Shown here one piece after another: positions 20,158 to 29,188 of a stretch of DNA of 64,000 nucleotides (positions are counted from its first letter, which is position 1; the number at the start of each line of letters is the position of its first letter). The position numbers and the translations under genes were made by a program. The stretch is from an uncultured Clostridium sp. GTDB taxonomy: Bacteria > Bacillota > Clostridia > TANB77 > CAG-508. The stretch lies in contig CAMMTN010000004.1 in NCBI GenBank assembly GCA_946499885.1, positions 16,092-80,091 on the forward strand, written 5' to 3'. The notes under the pieces were generated by a model. That model was not told where the DNA came from. It made no database searches and worked only from the letters and a program-made list of their open reading frames with translations.

Positions 20158-20452
20158 TAGGGATTTTAGATAAATTTAAAATGAATATTTTACGACATTT
20201 TAAAAACTAAGAAAATTCTTTTAAATCAGTACTTTTATGAAATGAAGTCCCTATTTGCTTTAGTGGTGGTAAGGATGTGAGAGCGAAGCTGTCGCATCAC
20301 TTCCCTTATAGTTAAACTCATGGAAATATTAGATGTTCGGAGGTGGTGTGTATGGATGAATATAAAGGATATTAAAAATAATATCCAAATATAAAATGTT
20401 GGCAAGTAATATACTTGCTTTTTTAATATGAAAAAAGAAAGGAATGAATATT
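20158..20452 (+). ncRNA. Structured leader or small RNA region with terminator and 7-codon ORF
   Basis: No normal gene. AATAGGGA near 20156 pairs with TCCCTATT near 20248. A more G+C-rich hairpin (GATGTGAGAGCG...CGCATC) lies at about 20273-20300. A very short ORF, MDEYKGY (20352-20375), follows GGAGGTGG, and CGG occurs just upstream at 20338. The region ends with the hairpin GCAAGTA..TACTTGC plus T run at 20402-20424, a good intrinsic terminator. This layout suggests an attenuator or a small RNA before the TasA-like gene. Confidence 0.45.
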
Positions 20453-21082
20453 ATGGAAAATATGAAATTAAAAAATGATAAGAAAAATAAAGATAATAGA
20501 AAAAAATTATTAATTGTAGGAGCGATAAGTTTATTCACAATTTTAGGAGGAACACTTGCGTATTTTACAACTAGTAGTACAATAGCAAATATATTTAATA
20601 CAGCAAAATATGAAACTCAAATTGTAGAAAATTTTGAAAGTCCAAGTGATTGGACACCAGGAACTACAACTGATAAAACAATAAAAGTTACAAATCATGG
20701 CAGTATAGATATGGCCTTACGAGCAACATATACAGAAAAGTGGGTTAATGCTAAGGGAGAACAATTACCTCTAAAAGATTCAGAAAATAATGTTGCAGCA
20801 ATAATAAATTTTGATAATAGTTGGACAAAAGACCAAGATGGTTACTACTATTATGGAAGTAAAGATGAATTGACAAAACTAACTCCAGAACAAACTTCAT
20901 CGTCATTTATAACAGGTGTAACATTTAATGAAAATATAAAAGCAAGTTTAAAAACAACTGTATCAGAAGATGGGCAAACAATAACATTTACATCTACAGG
21001 AGATGGTTACGATGATGCAGTTTATACTCTAACTGTAAAGATAGATACAATTCAGTACGATCAAGCTCATAATGTTTGGTAG
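20453..21082 (+). CDS. TasA/BsaA-type SipW-dependent exported protein
   Basis: 209 residues. The N-terminus 'LLIVGAISLFTILGGTLAYF' followed by 'TTSSTIANIFNTAKYE' is the alternate signal peptide processed by SipW-type peptidases in TasA and camelysin-like proteins. The rest is a beta-rich secreted domain. The start is taken at ATG 20453, nine bases after GAAAGGA; ATG 20444 is too close to it. Its gene is followed directly by the dedicated signal peptidase. It probably forms a surface fibre or matrix component. Confidence 0.85.
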   Translation: MENMKLKNDKKNKDNRKKLLIVGAISLFTILGGTLAYFTTSSTIANIFNTAKYETQIVENFESPSDWTPGTTTDKTIKVTNHGSIDMALRATYTEKWVNAKGEQLPLKDSENNVAAIINFDNSWTKDQDGYYYYGSKDELTKLTPEQTSSSFITGVTFNENIKASLKTTVSEDGQTITFTSTGDGYDDAVYTLTVKIDTIQYDQAHNVW

Positions 21083-21147
21083 AAAAGAATTTTAGTAGAA
21101 AGGAATAAATGAACGATATATATAGTTTCATTTAAGGTGATTTGAAT

Positions 21148-21642
21148 ATGTTATTAAAAATTAAAAATACAATTTTCGGTATTCTATATATTTTAGTTCT
21201 TATTTACTTATTAATATTTGTACCTAGCTTTTGGGGACACAAACCATTGGTAGTCGTATCAGGAAGTATGGAGCCGACATTACAAGTTGGCTCTTTACTA
21301 TATTACCATGAAGAAAATTTAGATAATTTAAAAAAAGGTGATATTTTAGTATATAAATCTAAAAAACACATAATATCACATAGAGTTGTAGAAAAAGTTG
21401 GTGGGGGATTTATAACAAAAGGAGATGCCAATAAAACTAAAGACTCAGTAATTGTTAATGATGAACAAGTATTAGGAAAGGGTACTAACTGGTGTATTCC
21501 ATATTTGGGATTTTATGCTGATTTTATCTACACACACAAATATTTATTATTTATCACTGTTGCAATATTAATAGTAGATTTATTGGCCGATTATTATAGA
21601 ACTCATAAGAAAGGAGTTGAGAATAATGTTAAAAACAATTAA
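21148..21642 (+). CDS. sipW: SipW-type signal peptidase I
   Basis: 164 residues with N- and C-terminal transmembrane helices. 'SGSMEPTLQVGS' carries the catalytic serine, and 'ISHRVVEK' has the histidine that replaces lysine in the ER-type (SipW) group. 'KGDANKTKDS' is the conserved acidic loop. The ATG at 21148 follows AAGGTGAT. It lies between two proteins with TasA-like signal sequences, which are its likely substrates. Confidence 0.9.
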   Translation: MLLKIKNTIFGILYILVLIYLLIFVPSFWGHKPLVVVSGSMEPTLQVGSLLYYHEENLDNLKKGDILVYKSKKHIISHRVVEKVGGGFITKGDANKTKDSVIVNDEQVLGKGTNWCIPYLGFYADFIYTHKYLLFITVAILIVDLLADYYRTHKKGVENNVKNN

Positions 21643-22969
21643 AAAAACATTGGTAATACTTATTTTGTTATCAATTTATTTAATTAGTTTGAACATAACA
21701 TTAGCATACTATAATACAACATCTAATATTTCAAATGCTTTTCATTCAGAAAAATATAAATTTTCTATTGATGGAACAGGAGGATCATTTAATAAAGAAA
21801 ATATAACCATAGACGGAAAAGAAGTAACTTTACCATCTCCTATAAGAGAAGGATACGATTTTGTTGGTTTTTCTTCTTCAAATAGTGGAAATGTAGAATA
21901 TACAAATTATATAGATAACGTAAAAAAAATAAATAATAAAGAGATATACGCAAAATGGGATATTATAAATTATTCAATAACTTATAACTTAAATGGGGGA
22001 AGTATTTTAAATCAACCTACAAAGTACAATGTTGAAGATAATATTACATTACCAACTCCAACAAGGAAAGGATATACTTTCACAGGGTGGACCGGAACTG
22101 GATTAAGTACAGCAACAAAAAATGTAACAATATCAAAAGGAAGTATAGGCGATAGAACTTATACTGCTAACTGGGGCGTAACAAAATATTCAATAACTTA
22201 TAACTTAAATGGAGGAACAATAACGAACCAACCAACAAGTTACAATATTGAAAGTAGTTTTACACTACCAACTCCAACAAGAAAAGGATATACTTTTGTA
22301 GGGTGGACAGGTACTGGTTTGAGTTCTGCAACAAAAAGTGTAACAGTAGCAAAAGGCAATACAGGTAATAGAAGTTATACTGCTAATTGGCAAGCTAATC
22401 AATATAAAGTGGATATCAATTCAATTATTCAAAACAAAACTTATTCTAGTGGTTTAGACGGATTTACATACTCTGTATGGATAGATGGAACACAAGTAGC
22501 TAATAAAGTAAAAGATTATTACAATAAATCAGTTCCTTATGGCTCTAAGGTAAGGGTATATGTTTATGACAGAGAAGGTTATAATGTTAAATCTTTTAGA
22601 GATAAAACTTGGACTATAACAGGTGATTTAACAGTAGAACCAACATGGTACGATGACATACCACCGACAATTACAAATTTTAAAGTTGAAAATTTAGGAC
22701 TTTATAATCCAAGTGCTGGAACAACTGAAGGTTGGAATATTCGTGTAACAATAGAAGCATACGATAAAGGTACTGGAATACAAAAATACCAAATGTGGAT
22801 AAAACCTTATGGTAATGGTTCCGGATCAGCTGTTCACGAAACATCATCGAGAGTATTTACTAATGTCTTATATTTAGAGACTAAAAATGGTAGGACATTC
22901 TGTGCAACTGCTGTTGATAAAGCAGGTAATAAATCAGAAAAAAGCGATACAATTAGGGTTAATAATTAA
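21626..22969 (+). CDS. Secreted InlB B-repeat protein with TasA-like signal
   Basis: 447 residues from ATG 21626, overlapping the signal peptidase gene by 17 bases. The leader ends 'NITLAYYNTTSNISNAF', like TasA, so it is a second SipW substrate. It contains three Flg_new/InlB B-repeats, each with 'YNLNGG' and 'PTRKGYTFxGW', followed by a C-terminal beta-sandwich-like region ('PTITNFKVEN', 'AVDKAGNKSEKSDTI'). It is a probable adhesin displayed on the mating cell. Confidence 0.85.
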   Translation: MLKTIKKTLVILILLSIYLISLNITLAYYNTTSNISNAFHSEKYKFSIDGTGGSFNKENITIDGKEVTLPSPIREGYDFVGFSSSNSGNVEYTNYIDNVKKINNKEIYAKWDIINYSITYNLNGGSILNQPTKYNVEDNITLPTPTRKGYTFTGWTGTGLSTATKNVTISKGSIGDRTYTANWGVTKYSITYNLNGGTITNQPTSYNIESSFTLPTPTRKGYTFVGWTGTGLSSATKSVTVAKGNTGNRSYTANWQANQYKVDINSIIQNKTYSSGLDGFTYSVWIDGTQVANKVKDYYNKSVPYGSKVRVYVYDREGYNVKSFRDKTWTITGDLTVEPTWYDDIPPTITNFKVENLGLYNPSAGTTEGWNIRVTIEAYDKGTGIQKYQMWIKPYGNGSGSAVHETSSRVFTNVLYLETKNGRTFCATAVDKAGNKSEKSDTIRVNN

Positions 22970-23002
22970 GTAAGAATTATAAAAAATGAGGAGGTGATGT
23001 CT

Positions 23003-23920
23003 TTGGGCAATTTCCCCAATGGAGATGAAGAAATATCATTGTTAAAATTTATATCAAAATATCAATATTTAGATTCAAAGGATGTAAAAAAATTTTTTAG
23101 TACACAAAAATATTATAAAAAAAGAATTACAAATTTAGTGTCTAAAAAATATTTAAAAAGAACTAAATCACATTATCTTGTATTGGATGAATTAGGGATT
23201 GAATTTGCTGAGTTATTTAATTTTGAATATAATAAATTAAATAGAAATGTAAAATATATGCCTAGATTATTTTATATTAGTAAGCTAGCAGCTTTTTACT
23301 ACAAATGCCCTACAATAAAATTTATACCTTCTTTTTCTATGAAAGATAAAGAAGAATTTACAATTACGTCAAGAAAGTTTATTGGTGTTTTAGAGATAAA
23401 TGGAATAGAATATTTGACATACCATATTACAGAAGAACACAATGATAAATATATAAGATTAATAATATATGATATACAAAAAGAAAAAAAATATAAAAAT
23501 ATTATAATTTTAGTTAATGATAAAAACAGAATAAAAGTAAATCAATTCACATTTGGGATGAATCAAGTATTAATTGTTGAAGATACAGAAGAAAATAGAG
23601 AAAAACTAAAATATTTGAATAATATTAATTGGTACGGTGTAATAAAAGAAAGATATAAAAGGTTTAATATATTTTTATCTGATTATAGTTTTTGTGAATA
23701 TACAGACTATAAGAATAAATATATAAATACCTTCTATTTTTTTGACACAGAAAAAGTAAATAGAATAATATACTTTTTAAAAGAAAACAAAAATAGAAAT
23801 GCAGATATAATATGTAATCCGAAGGTAAAGGAAATGTTAATTAAAGAACTTCCAAATTGCAATTATATTGTTGTTGATTTGGAAAATTATATAGATAAAG
23901 AGAAAACAGTATATGATTAA
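23003..23920 (+). CDS. Replication-relaxation-like winged-helix protein
   Basis: 305 residues from TTG 23003, chosen because AGGAGG lies 8 bases upstream and the earlier GTG/ATG overlap it. Residues 1-70 form a winged helix ('ISLLKFISKYQYLDSKDVKKFF', quoted region near 10-30), as in the MobC-like replication-relaxation family next to VirD4 genes. The rest is unassigned. It may be an accessory DNA-binding protein of the relaxosome. Confidence 0.55.
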   Translation: MGNFPNGDEEISLLKFISKYQYLDSKDVKKFFSTQKYYKKRITNLVSKKYLKRTKSHYLVLDELGIEFAELFNFEYNKLNRNVKYMPRLFYISKLAAFYYKCPTIKFIPSFSMKDKEEFTITSRKFIGVLEINGIEYLTYHITEEHNDKYIRLIIYDIQKEKKYKNIIILVNDKNRIKVNQFTFGMNQVLIVEDTEENREKLKYLNNINWYGVIKERYKRFNIFLSDYSFCEYTDYKNKYINTFYFFDTEKVNRIIYFLKENKNRNADIICNPKVKEMLIKELPNCNYIVVDLENYIDKEKTVYD

Positions 23921-25668
23921 AAAAATATGTTTTTATATATTTTTATTTTTGTTTTTTATATTAAATATTATTATTATTTTAAATGTGAAAAATTACATTC
24001 AAATATTAAATATATGTTTTAATAGAAATATTTTACTGAATGATAAAATATATACTCTCATTTGCTTTATAATTGCCCTTATTTCCTTTTTAATTATATT
24101 AGATACATTACTTGTTGTCTCAAAAGGAAAAAACGAAAATAAAGGCATTATTTTCAAGCATGAAAATGGAACTTATGGTACATCAGATTGGATGAAATTA
24201 GAAGAAATGAAACAAGTATTAACACTAGATGATATTCCTGGTATTATATTGGGAAAATATAAACGCAAAATTGTAAAATTACCATTAGATAGTCATTTTA
24301 ATAAAAATATTTGTGTTTTTGGTAGTTCTGGCAGTATGAAAACAACAGCTTTTTTACTAACTAATCTATTAGAACTATCAAAATATCAAAAATCTATTAT
24401 TGTAACAGATCCAAAAGCAGAAATATATAGGACAACTTCTAGTTATTTTAGAAATATAGGATATGTAGTGAAAGTATTTAATTTAAAAGATATGAGACAT
24501 AGCGATAGATGGAATCCACTTGCTGAAAATGAAAATATAGCTGAAAAAGAAGCTATAAGTGATGTTCAAACGAGTGCTAATATTATTATAGCCAACACTC
24601 AAAAGAAAGGTGGAAAAGATGATTTTTGGCCAAGATCAGAAGAAAATTTACTAAAGGCGTTTATGTTTTATTTTTTGCAAATACTTGTTGACCAAAACAA
24701 TTTAACAAATATCTACAAGAAAATTGCAAGCGGAGATTTAAACGAGATAAATGCTATTTTCAAAGGGTTGCCTAATGAGCATCCAGCTAAAATGAGTTAT
24801 AATATCTTTGCAACTGGTAGTGAAACTATGAAGGCAAGTGTTATTACAGGTCTTGGAACTAGATTGCAAACATTTCAAAATGAGGAATTACAACGATTAA
24901 CCGCTGAAAGTGATATTGATTTATCATTACCTGCTAAAAAACCTTGTATTTATTATATAATAACAGATGATATGAATGGAGCTTATGACTTTTTAAGCTC
25001 TTTATTTTATACTTTTCTCTTCATAAAGTTAGTTAGGTATGCAGATTCAAGACCAAATGGAAGATGCGATGTAGATGTTTTCTTCTTTTTAGATGAGTTT
25101 GCAAATATACGGAGAAATTCCTGATTTCAATAGAAAGATCAGTACTATTCGTAGTAGAGGTATATCACTTATTCCAATAACACAAAATAAAGGGCAATTA
25201 GATAATCGTTATCCAAGTAAAATATCTGATGAAATAATTGGTAACTGTGATATAAGTTTAGGATTAGGTACAACTGATATATTAACAGCACAGTTTTTCT
25301 GTGATTTACTAGGAGTATCAACAGCCGAAAATATTTCAATAAAAAAGGAAAACTCTTTAGAAGGAAATATAGAAGAATTTGGGCAAAAAAATATATCTAC
25401 TTTGCAAAGAAATTTACTAAATAAAGATGAAATTTTAAGATTACCAACAAAAAAATTACTTGTGATTCTAAGAGGTAATAAACCACTTCTTTTAGACAAA
25501 ATAAGATATACCGAACACCCACTCGCTAAAAAGTTAAAAGACAGTTCTATATATGATTACAAACCAGATTGGACTAGAAATCTTAGTATAGAAAATAAAA
25601 TAAATAAAATTAAAAATATAAATAAGCCTACTTCTAAAAGAAGAAAAAGAGGATTTGATAATTTTTAG
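23913..25668 (+). CDS. VirD4/TraG coupling ATPase, one CGGN site
   Basis: About 584 residues: two N-terminal transmembrane helices, Walker A 'VFGSSGSMKTTAFL' near residue 136, and Walker B 'VFFFLDEFANIG' near 395. The CGGN site, ATA-C-GGA (C25110, codon 400), is right after Walker B and restores 'FANIGEIPDFNRKISTIRSR'. Unshifted translation stops 5 codons later and loses 190 residues of the motor domain. It couples DNA-protein substrates to the secretion channel. It overlaps the preceding gene by 8 bases. Confidence 0.92.
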
Positions 25669-25716
25669 TATTATGTTATAATTAATTTAGATAATAGTAA
25701 TTTATGGAGATGTATT

Positions 25717-26115
25717 ATGGAAAAAATTTTAGCATTCAGTTCAATTACGATAGCTTTCTTACTTTTTATAATAGCAGTAAGTGAATCAGTAATACATTCA
25801 GATTTAGGCGATTGGTGTAAGATTATTATTTTAGCAGTATTAAATTTTGTGATTTATTGTTTGTTACAATATTCATATGGTTTTATACAATGGACTATTA
25901 GACTTAATAAATTCGATAGATATCCATATAAAAATCCATTTTGTATGTTGGTTATCATTTATTGTATAATTTCCTTTATCATATTAGGAAGACACTTCAT
26001 TAAATATGAGAAAAATGAATATGGAATAAAGAATACCGTTTTGTTTTTATTTGCAATACATATAATAGCAATATTGCTTGTGATTTTTTTTAGCCCATTT
26101 AATTACTGGTTTTAG
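25717..26115 (+). CDS. Four-helix membrane protein
   Basis: 132 residues, mostly hydrophobic, with about four transmembrane segments and short polar loops ('SVIHSDLGDWC', 'RLNKFDRYPYKNP'). TGGAGATG precedes the ATG. It lies between the coupling protein and the S1-domain gene. No family is recognised. Confidence 0.55.
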   Translation: MEKILAFSSITIAFLLFIIAVSESVIHSDLGDWCKIIILAVLNFVIYCLLQYSYGFIQWTIRLNKFDRYPYKNPFCMLVIIYCIISFIILGRHFIKYEKNEYGIKNTVLFLFAIHIIAILLVIFFSPFNYWF

Positions 26116-26220
26116 GAAAGAAAACATATAATACTAATAGACAAATTACAATTATATATAATAAAAATAATTTAAGCAGTTACTTTAAAGGTAAGTGCTT
26201 TTTTAGTTGGAGGTGAAAAA

Positions 26221-27015
26221 TTGGAGGACTCAACAATAAAAGAATTATTGAGAAGTAAAGAAGAAAAAAGAATATTAACTGGTAAAATAAGTGGAATTGA
26301 AGATGAATATTACAAATTAAAAGGTGAAAAAATTTCTTGTGCAATAGTATGGTATGGAGGAATAAAAGTTTTAATTCCTAGTACACATTTAGGAATAGAA
26401 AAGATAAATAAATCAATGATAAGAGGAATGTTAGGAGCAGAAATAGACTTTATTGTAATAGAATTGGATATTACCAGCAATATTGCGATAGCAAGCAGAA
26501 AAGATGCAATGCAATTAAGATTACAAATAGAACTTCCAAAATTAAAAGAAAATGATGTAGTAAGAGTAAGAATTTTAGCAGTTGGAGTTAAACATATTAT
26601 AGTTGAACTATACGGAAAAGAGATTATTATAAAGGCAGACAATCTACAGCATACATATATTGTGAACTGCAAAGACTATTATTCTCCAGGAGAATATTTA
26701 AAAGTTAGAATTAAAAACATAGATATTGAAAATGATAAATTCGAATTGTCAGCAAAAGACTTTATTGAAAATCCTTTTAAAAATATAAGAAAATATATTG
26801 TCGAAAATGGAGAATACACAGGTAAAGTAATAGCTTTTCCAAAACAAAATAGTGGAATAATAGTACAACTAGATAATTCAAAAGTTAGTGTTCTTGCTAG
26901 AGTTCCAGCTAGATTTAATAATTACCCACATTATCAAGATAATGTGTTAATAAAGGTAAGTGAAATTAAAGAAGATAAGAAATTAATATATGGCTATTTG
27001 ATGAGAATTATTTAA
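26221..27015 (+). CDS. S1-domain RNA-binding protein of the element
   Basis: 264 residues from a TTG start with GGAGGTG. It has three beta-barrel segments of the S1/OB type: about 18-85 ('LTGKISGIEDEYYKLKG', 'IASRKDAMQLR'), 103-170 and 195-262 ('YTGKVIAFPKQNSGIIVQLD'). It is a shortened relative of ribosomal protein S1, found in other Gram-positive conjugative elements. It could favour translation of element mRNAs. There is no in-frame CGG. Confidence 0.8.
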   Translation: MEDSTIKELLRSKEEKRILTGKISGIEDEYYKLKGEKISCAIVWYGGIKVLIPSTHLGIEKINKSMIRGMLGAEIDFIVIELDITSNIAIASRKDAMQLRLQIELPKLKENDVVRVRILAVGVKHIIVELYGKEIIIKADNLQHTYIVNCKDYYSPGEYLKVRIKNIDIENDKFELSAKDFIENPFKNIRKYIVENGEYTGKVIAFPKQNSGIIVQLDNSKVSVLARVPARFNNYPHYQDNVLIKVSEIKEDKKLIYGYLMRII

Positions 27016-27026
27016 TAAAAAGGAGG

Positions 27027-27552
27027 TTGAGTATCATAGATAATCTAAAAGTAATAAATTTTTTACAAGACTTTCGGTGCAGCTAGAATAGATCAATTAC
27101 AAAGATTATTTGATAAATATAATGATAATTTTAAAAATGTTTTATCAAATAATATGATAAGCAAGAAAGGAGACATATTTGTTCATAACACACAGAGAAT
27201 AGATGACAACATGCTAGTAGCACTTGATATTTTATGTAGATATAAAGGAAGATTCAAAACATTTTATAAAGGATATTTTCCTGTGTATATAACATTTTTA
27301 ACTAAAGATAATTTATTATATCACATCATAGTTGCAGATGAAGGAAACAAAAAGGGAATTATAAAAATGATTAATTCATATCCCCTATCACTCCCTAAGG
27401 CAGATAGACTAATTTTTGCATTTCCAAGTAGGGAGGAGGTAGAACAGATAAATTGTGAAGTACCGTTTTTATATTGTACATATCCAGGACTTGATGTTAT
27501 AAATGATGAAATAACAGATGAAGAATATGAAGATTTGTTAGAAAATGAATAA
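27027..27552 (+). CDS. DUF5697-like protein, one CGGN site, unusual start
   Basis: About 174 residues. Skipping C27075 (TTT-C-GGT) gives 'VINFLQDFGAARIDQLQRLF', a characteristic opening of this family, and joins the short upstream frame to the ORF that begins at 27154. The only standard start in frame is TTG 27027, which abuts AGGAGG with no spacer; ATC 27033 or ATA 27036 are better spaced but rare starts. It may therefore be translated poorly or coupled to the S1-domain gene. The function is unknown. Confidence 0.65.
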
Positions 27553-27630
27553 GATATGGCTTTTTCTACAGATTAATTACATATTAAGTATAAGTAATTA
27601 GTTAAATTTTAATTTTTTTTTACAAAACTA

Positions 27631-27659
27631 TTGACAAAATCTGTAAAAAGTATTAACAT
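27631..27659 (+). promoter_or_regulatory. Promoter before the first secreted-protein cassette
   Basis: TTGACA (27631-27636), 17 bases, TAACAT (27654-27659). A hairpin with a T run (CACTAG...CTAGTG, 27665-27690) follows at the expected transcript start, so it could act as an attenuator. Confidence 0.5.
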
Positions 27660-27693
27660 ATATGCACTAGCTTAAAATGCTAGTGTTTTTATG

Positions 27694-27715
27694 CTTATGC
27701 TATATTAAGCATAAG
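27694..27715. promoter_or_regulatory. Palindromic operator-like repeat
   Basis: CTTATGCT-N6-AGCATAAG lies between the promoter and the secreted-protein gene. A related ATTAAGTATAAGTAA sequence lies at about 27583-27597. It could be a binding site for one of the nearby XRE regulators. Confidence 0.4.
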
Positions 27716-27720
27716 TAAAA

Positions 27721-27736
27721 AAATAATGTAAGGGCT
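27721..27736 (+). repeat. Left arm of a 16-bp inverted repeat around a secreted-protein gene
   Basis: AAATAATGTAAGGGCT. Its exact reverse complement is at 28312-28327, just after the stop codon of the gene it encloses. Confidence 0.8.
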
Positions 27737-27763
27737 GCTTATGACATTAAGGAGGTTTACTTC

Positions 27764-28300
27764 ATGAAACATTTTAGCAAGCTTTTTGCTATGGTGCTGG
27801 CTATTGCTATGTGCCTAGGAATTGGAACAACAGCTTTTGCAGCTGAAATTCCAGAGGATACTTCTACTATTGTAGTAGAGGAAGTTGGTGCTTATACACC
27901 TGAAGAACTTGTTTCATTTCATGAGGACGCTATGGTGGAGCCTAGGATAGCGAACATTTCCCAGTTCGGTTTTACGGATTGGTGCCCCGCTGTAACTAGG
28001 TCTTTCAAGATGAAAGATAAAGCTCCGGAAGCTGGAACATTGATGCTTATGATAGCAGCAGGATGTAAAGATCCAGCTGGTCCTCATCGAGGAGAAAAAA
28101 TTCACGTTAAAATCAGTAGTGGTATCGTTGGACTTATATCCATAGATGTCCCTGTTGATGGCAAGACTCATACTTACCGTTTCAATGGTATTGATAATCC
28201 GAAGGTAAAGATTGTCAAAGGTAACAATTATACTACCGAAATATCTGGTCCGAGCGACTGTTTGCTTATGGCAGTGGCTGGCAGTGTGATTGTTGAGTAA
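27764..28300 (+). CDS. Small secreted protein, foreign base composition
   Basis: 178 residues with a classical signal peptide ('KLFAMVLAIAMCLGIGTTAF', cleavage after AFA). The mature part is beta-rich with four cysteines, among them 'DWCPAV', 'AAGCKDPAG' and 'SDCLLMAVAG'. The codons are clearly richer in G+C than those of the surrounding genes. TAAGGAGG precedes the ATG. It is enclosed by a perfect 16-bp inverted repeat. The C-terminal half resembles that of the protein at 32708-33220. The role is unknown; a secreted toxin, bacteriocin-like or adhesive function is possible but unproven. Confidence 0.8.
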   Translation: MKHFSKLFAMVLAIAMCLGIGTTAFAAEIPEDTSTIVVEEVGAYTPEELVSFHEDAMVEPRIANISQFGFTDWCPAVTRSFKMKDKAPEAGTLMLMIAAGCKDPAGPHRGEKIHVKISSGIVGLISIDVPVDGKTHTYRFNGIDNPKVKIVKGNNYTTEISGPSDCLLMAVAGSVIVE

Positions 28301-28311
28301 TTTTTAAACAA

Positions 28312-28327
28312 AGCCCTTACATTATTT
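28312..28327 (-). repeat. Right arm of the 16-bp inverted repeat
   Basis: The exact reverse complement of 27721-27736, located 12 bases past the stop codon. Confidence 0.8.
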
Positions 28328-28356
28328 CCACTTACTATTTGTAAGTGGTTTTTTAT
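28328..28356 (+). terminator. Terminator after the first secreted-protein gene
   Basis: CCACTTAC...GTAAGTGG followed by a T run. Confidence 0.8.
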
Positions 28357-28378
28357 TATGAATTTTAAAAAAGGAATA

Positions 28379-28409
28379 AAAAAGATTAGAGATATTCTCT
28401 AATCTTTTT
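28379..28409 (-). terminator. Terminator of the 28425-29072 gene
   Basis: AAAGATTAGAGA...TCTCTAATCTTT with A and T runs on both sides; it can also work in the opposite direction. Confidence 0.75.
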
Positions 28410-28424
28410 GGAGTAAATAATTTT

Positions 28425-29072
28425 TTATTCCACTTTATAATTATTTATATTTGGTTCTTTTAAATCTTCGTCGGTTACTGTATTGAATTCATATTTATAA
28501 TTTGTTGTAAATAATTTTCCATTATTATCATATTCAACTAATTTTACAGTAAGTCCTGTTTCTTTATCTATGTATAATTGGGTTTTTTCAATTGATGAAT
28601 GTATTATGAAATCATTTGCAGAACTTTCGATTAAATAACACTCTTTACCATCTTCGGTTACGTCACTTATTTTGCATTGCATTGCATTTATAAATATTGG
28701 TTCGATTCCATCTTTGGTTAATAAAACAGGTATTTCTATAAATCCAGAAACAGTCTTTTCATTTAATTTTGCTGTTTTTCCTTCTGAACTTTCAGTATAA
28801 ATATTTGACGTTTCACCATTTTTAAAGTATGTTGTTTTTATACTGTCTTCTGTTATGATTGTTAAAGCTTTTTCTCCTTTCCTATAAGTGCTTAATTCTT
28901 TACCTTCTAACTTCAAATTCCAATAATAGTTTTCACTTTGTGATACTTCTTGTGATGTATTTATTATCTTGCTAAGAATATAAGTCTTTCTTGCTACATT
29001 AATTAGAAGAATTAAAAGAACAAGAAAAATTAAAATTACGACAATTATTAATGTCAATTTTGATTTTTTCAT
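28425..29072 (-). CDS. Membrane-anchored extracytoplasmic protein
   Basis: 215 residues: an N-terminal hydrophobic anchor ('LTLIIVVILIFLVLLILLI') and an extracytoplasmic domain of alternating short strands ('YYWNLKLEGKELSTYRKG', 'QLYIDKETGLTVKLVEYD'), resembling the open barrel of LolA/LppX-like or outer-lipoprotein-sorting proteins. No lipobox cysteine is seen. It sits between the first secreted-protein cassette and the insertion sequence. The ligand is unknown. Confidence 0.65.
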   Translation of the reverse strand: MKKSKLTLIIVVILIFLVLLILLINVARKTYILSKIINTSQEVSQSENYYWNLKLEGKELSTYRKGEKALTIITEDSIKTTYFKNGETSNIYTESSEGKTAKLNEKTVSGFIEIPVLLTKDGIEPIFINAMQCKISDVTEDGKECYLIESSANDFIIHSSIEKTQLYIDKETGLTVKLVEYDNNGKLFTTNYKYEFNTVTDEDLKEPNINNYKVE

Positions 29073-29161
29073 AAAATCCCCCCTAACTTTTTTTATTTGT
29101 TTTACAATGTAGTTCCATATTTCAATAAATTATATATTAATCCGCTTTTTTTGTCAATAGT

Positions 29162-29186
29162 TATACAATAATATCTTATACATCTA
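29162..29186 (+). repeat. 25-bp direct repeat left of the insertion sequence
   Basis: Identical to 30377-30401. It starts TATACAATAAT and ends TACATCTA. It lies two bases outside the left terminal repeat. Confidence 0.85.
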
Positions 29187-29188
29187 TG

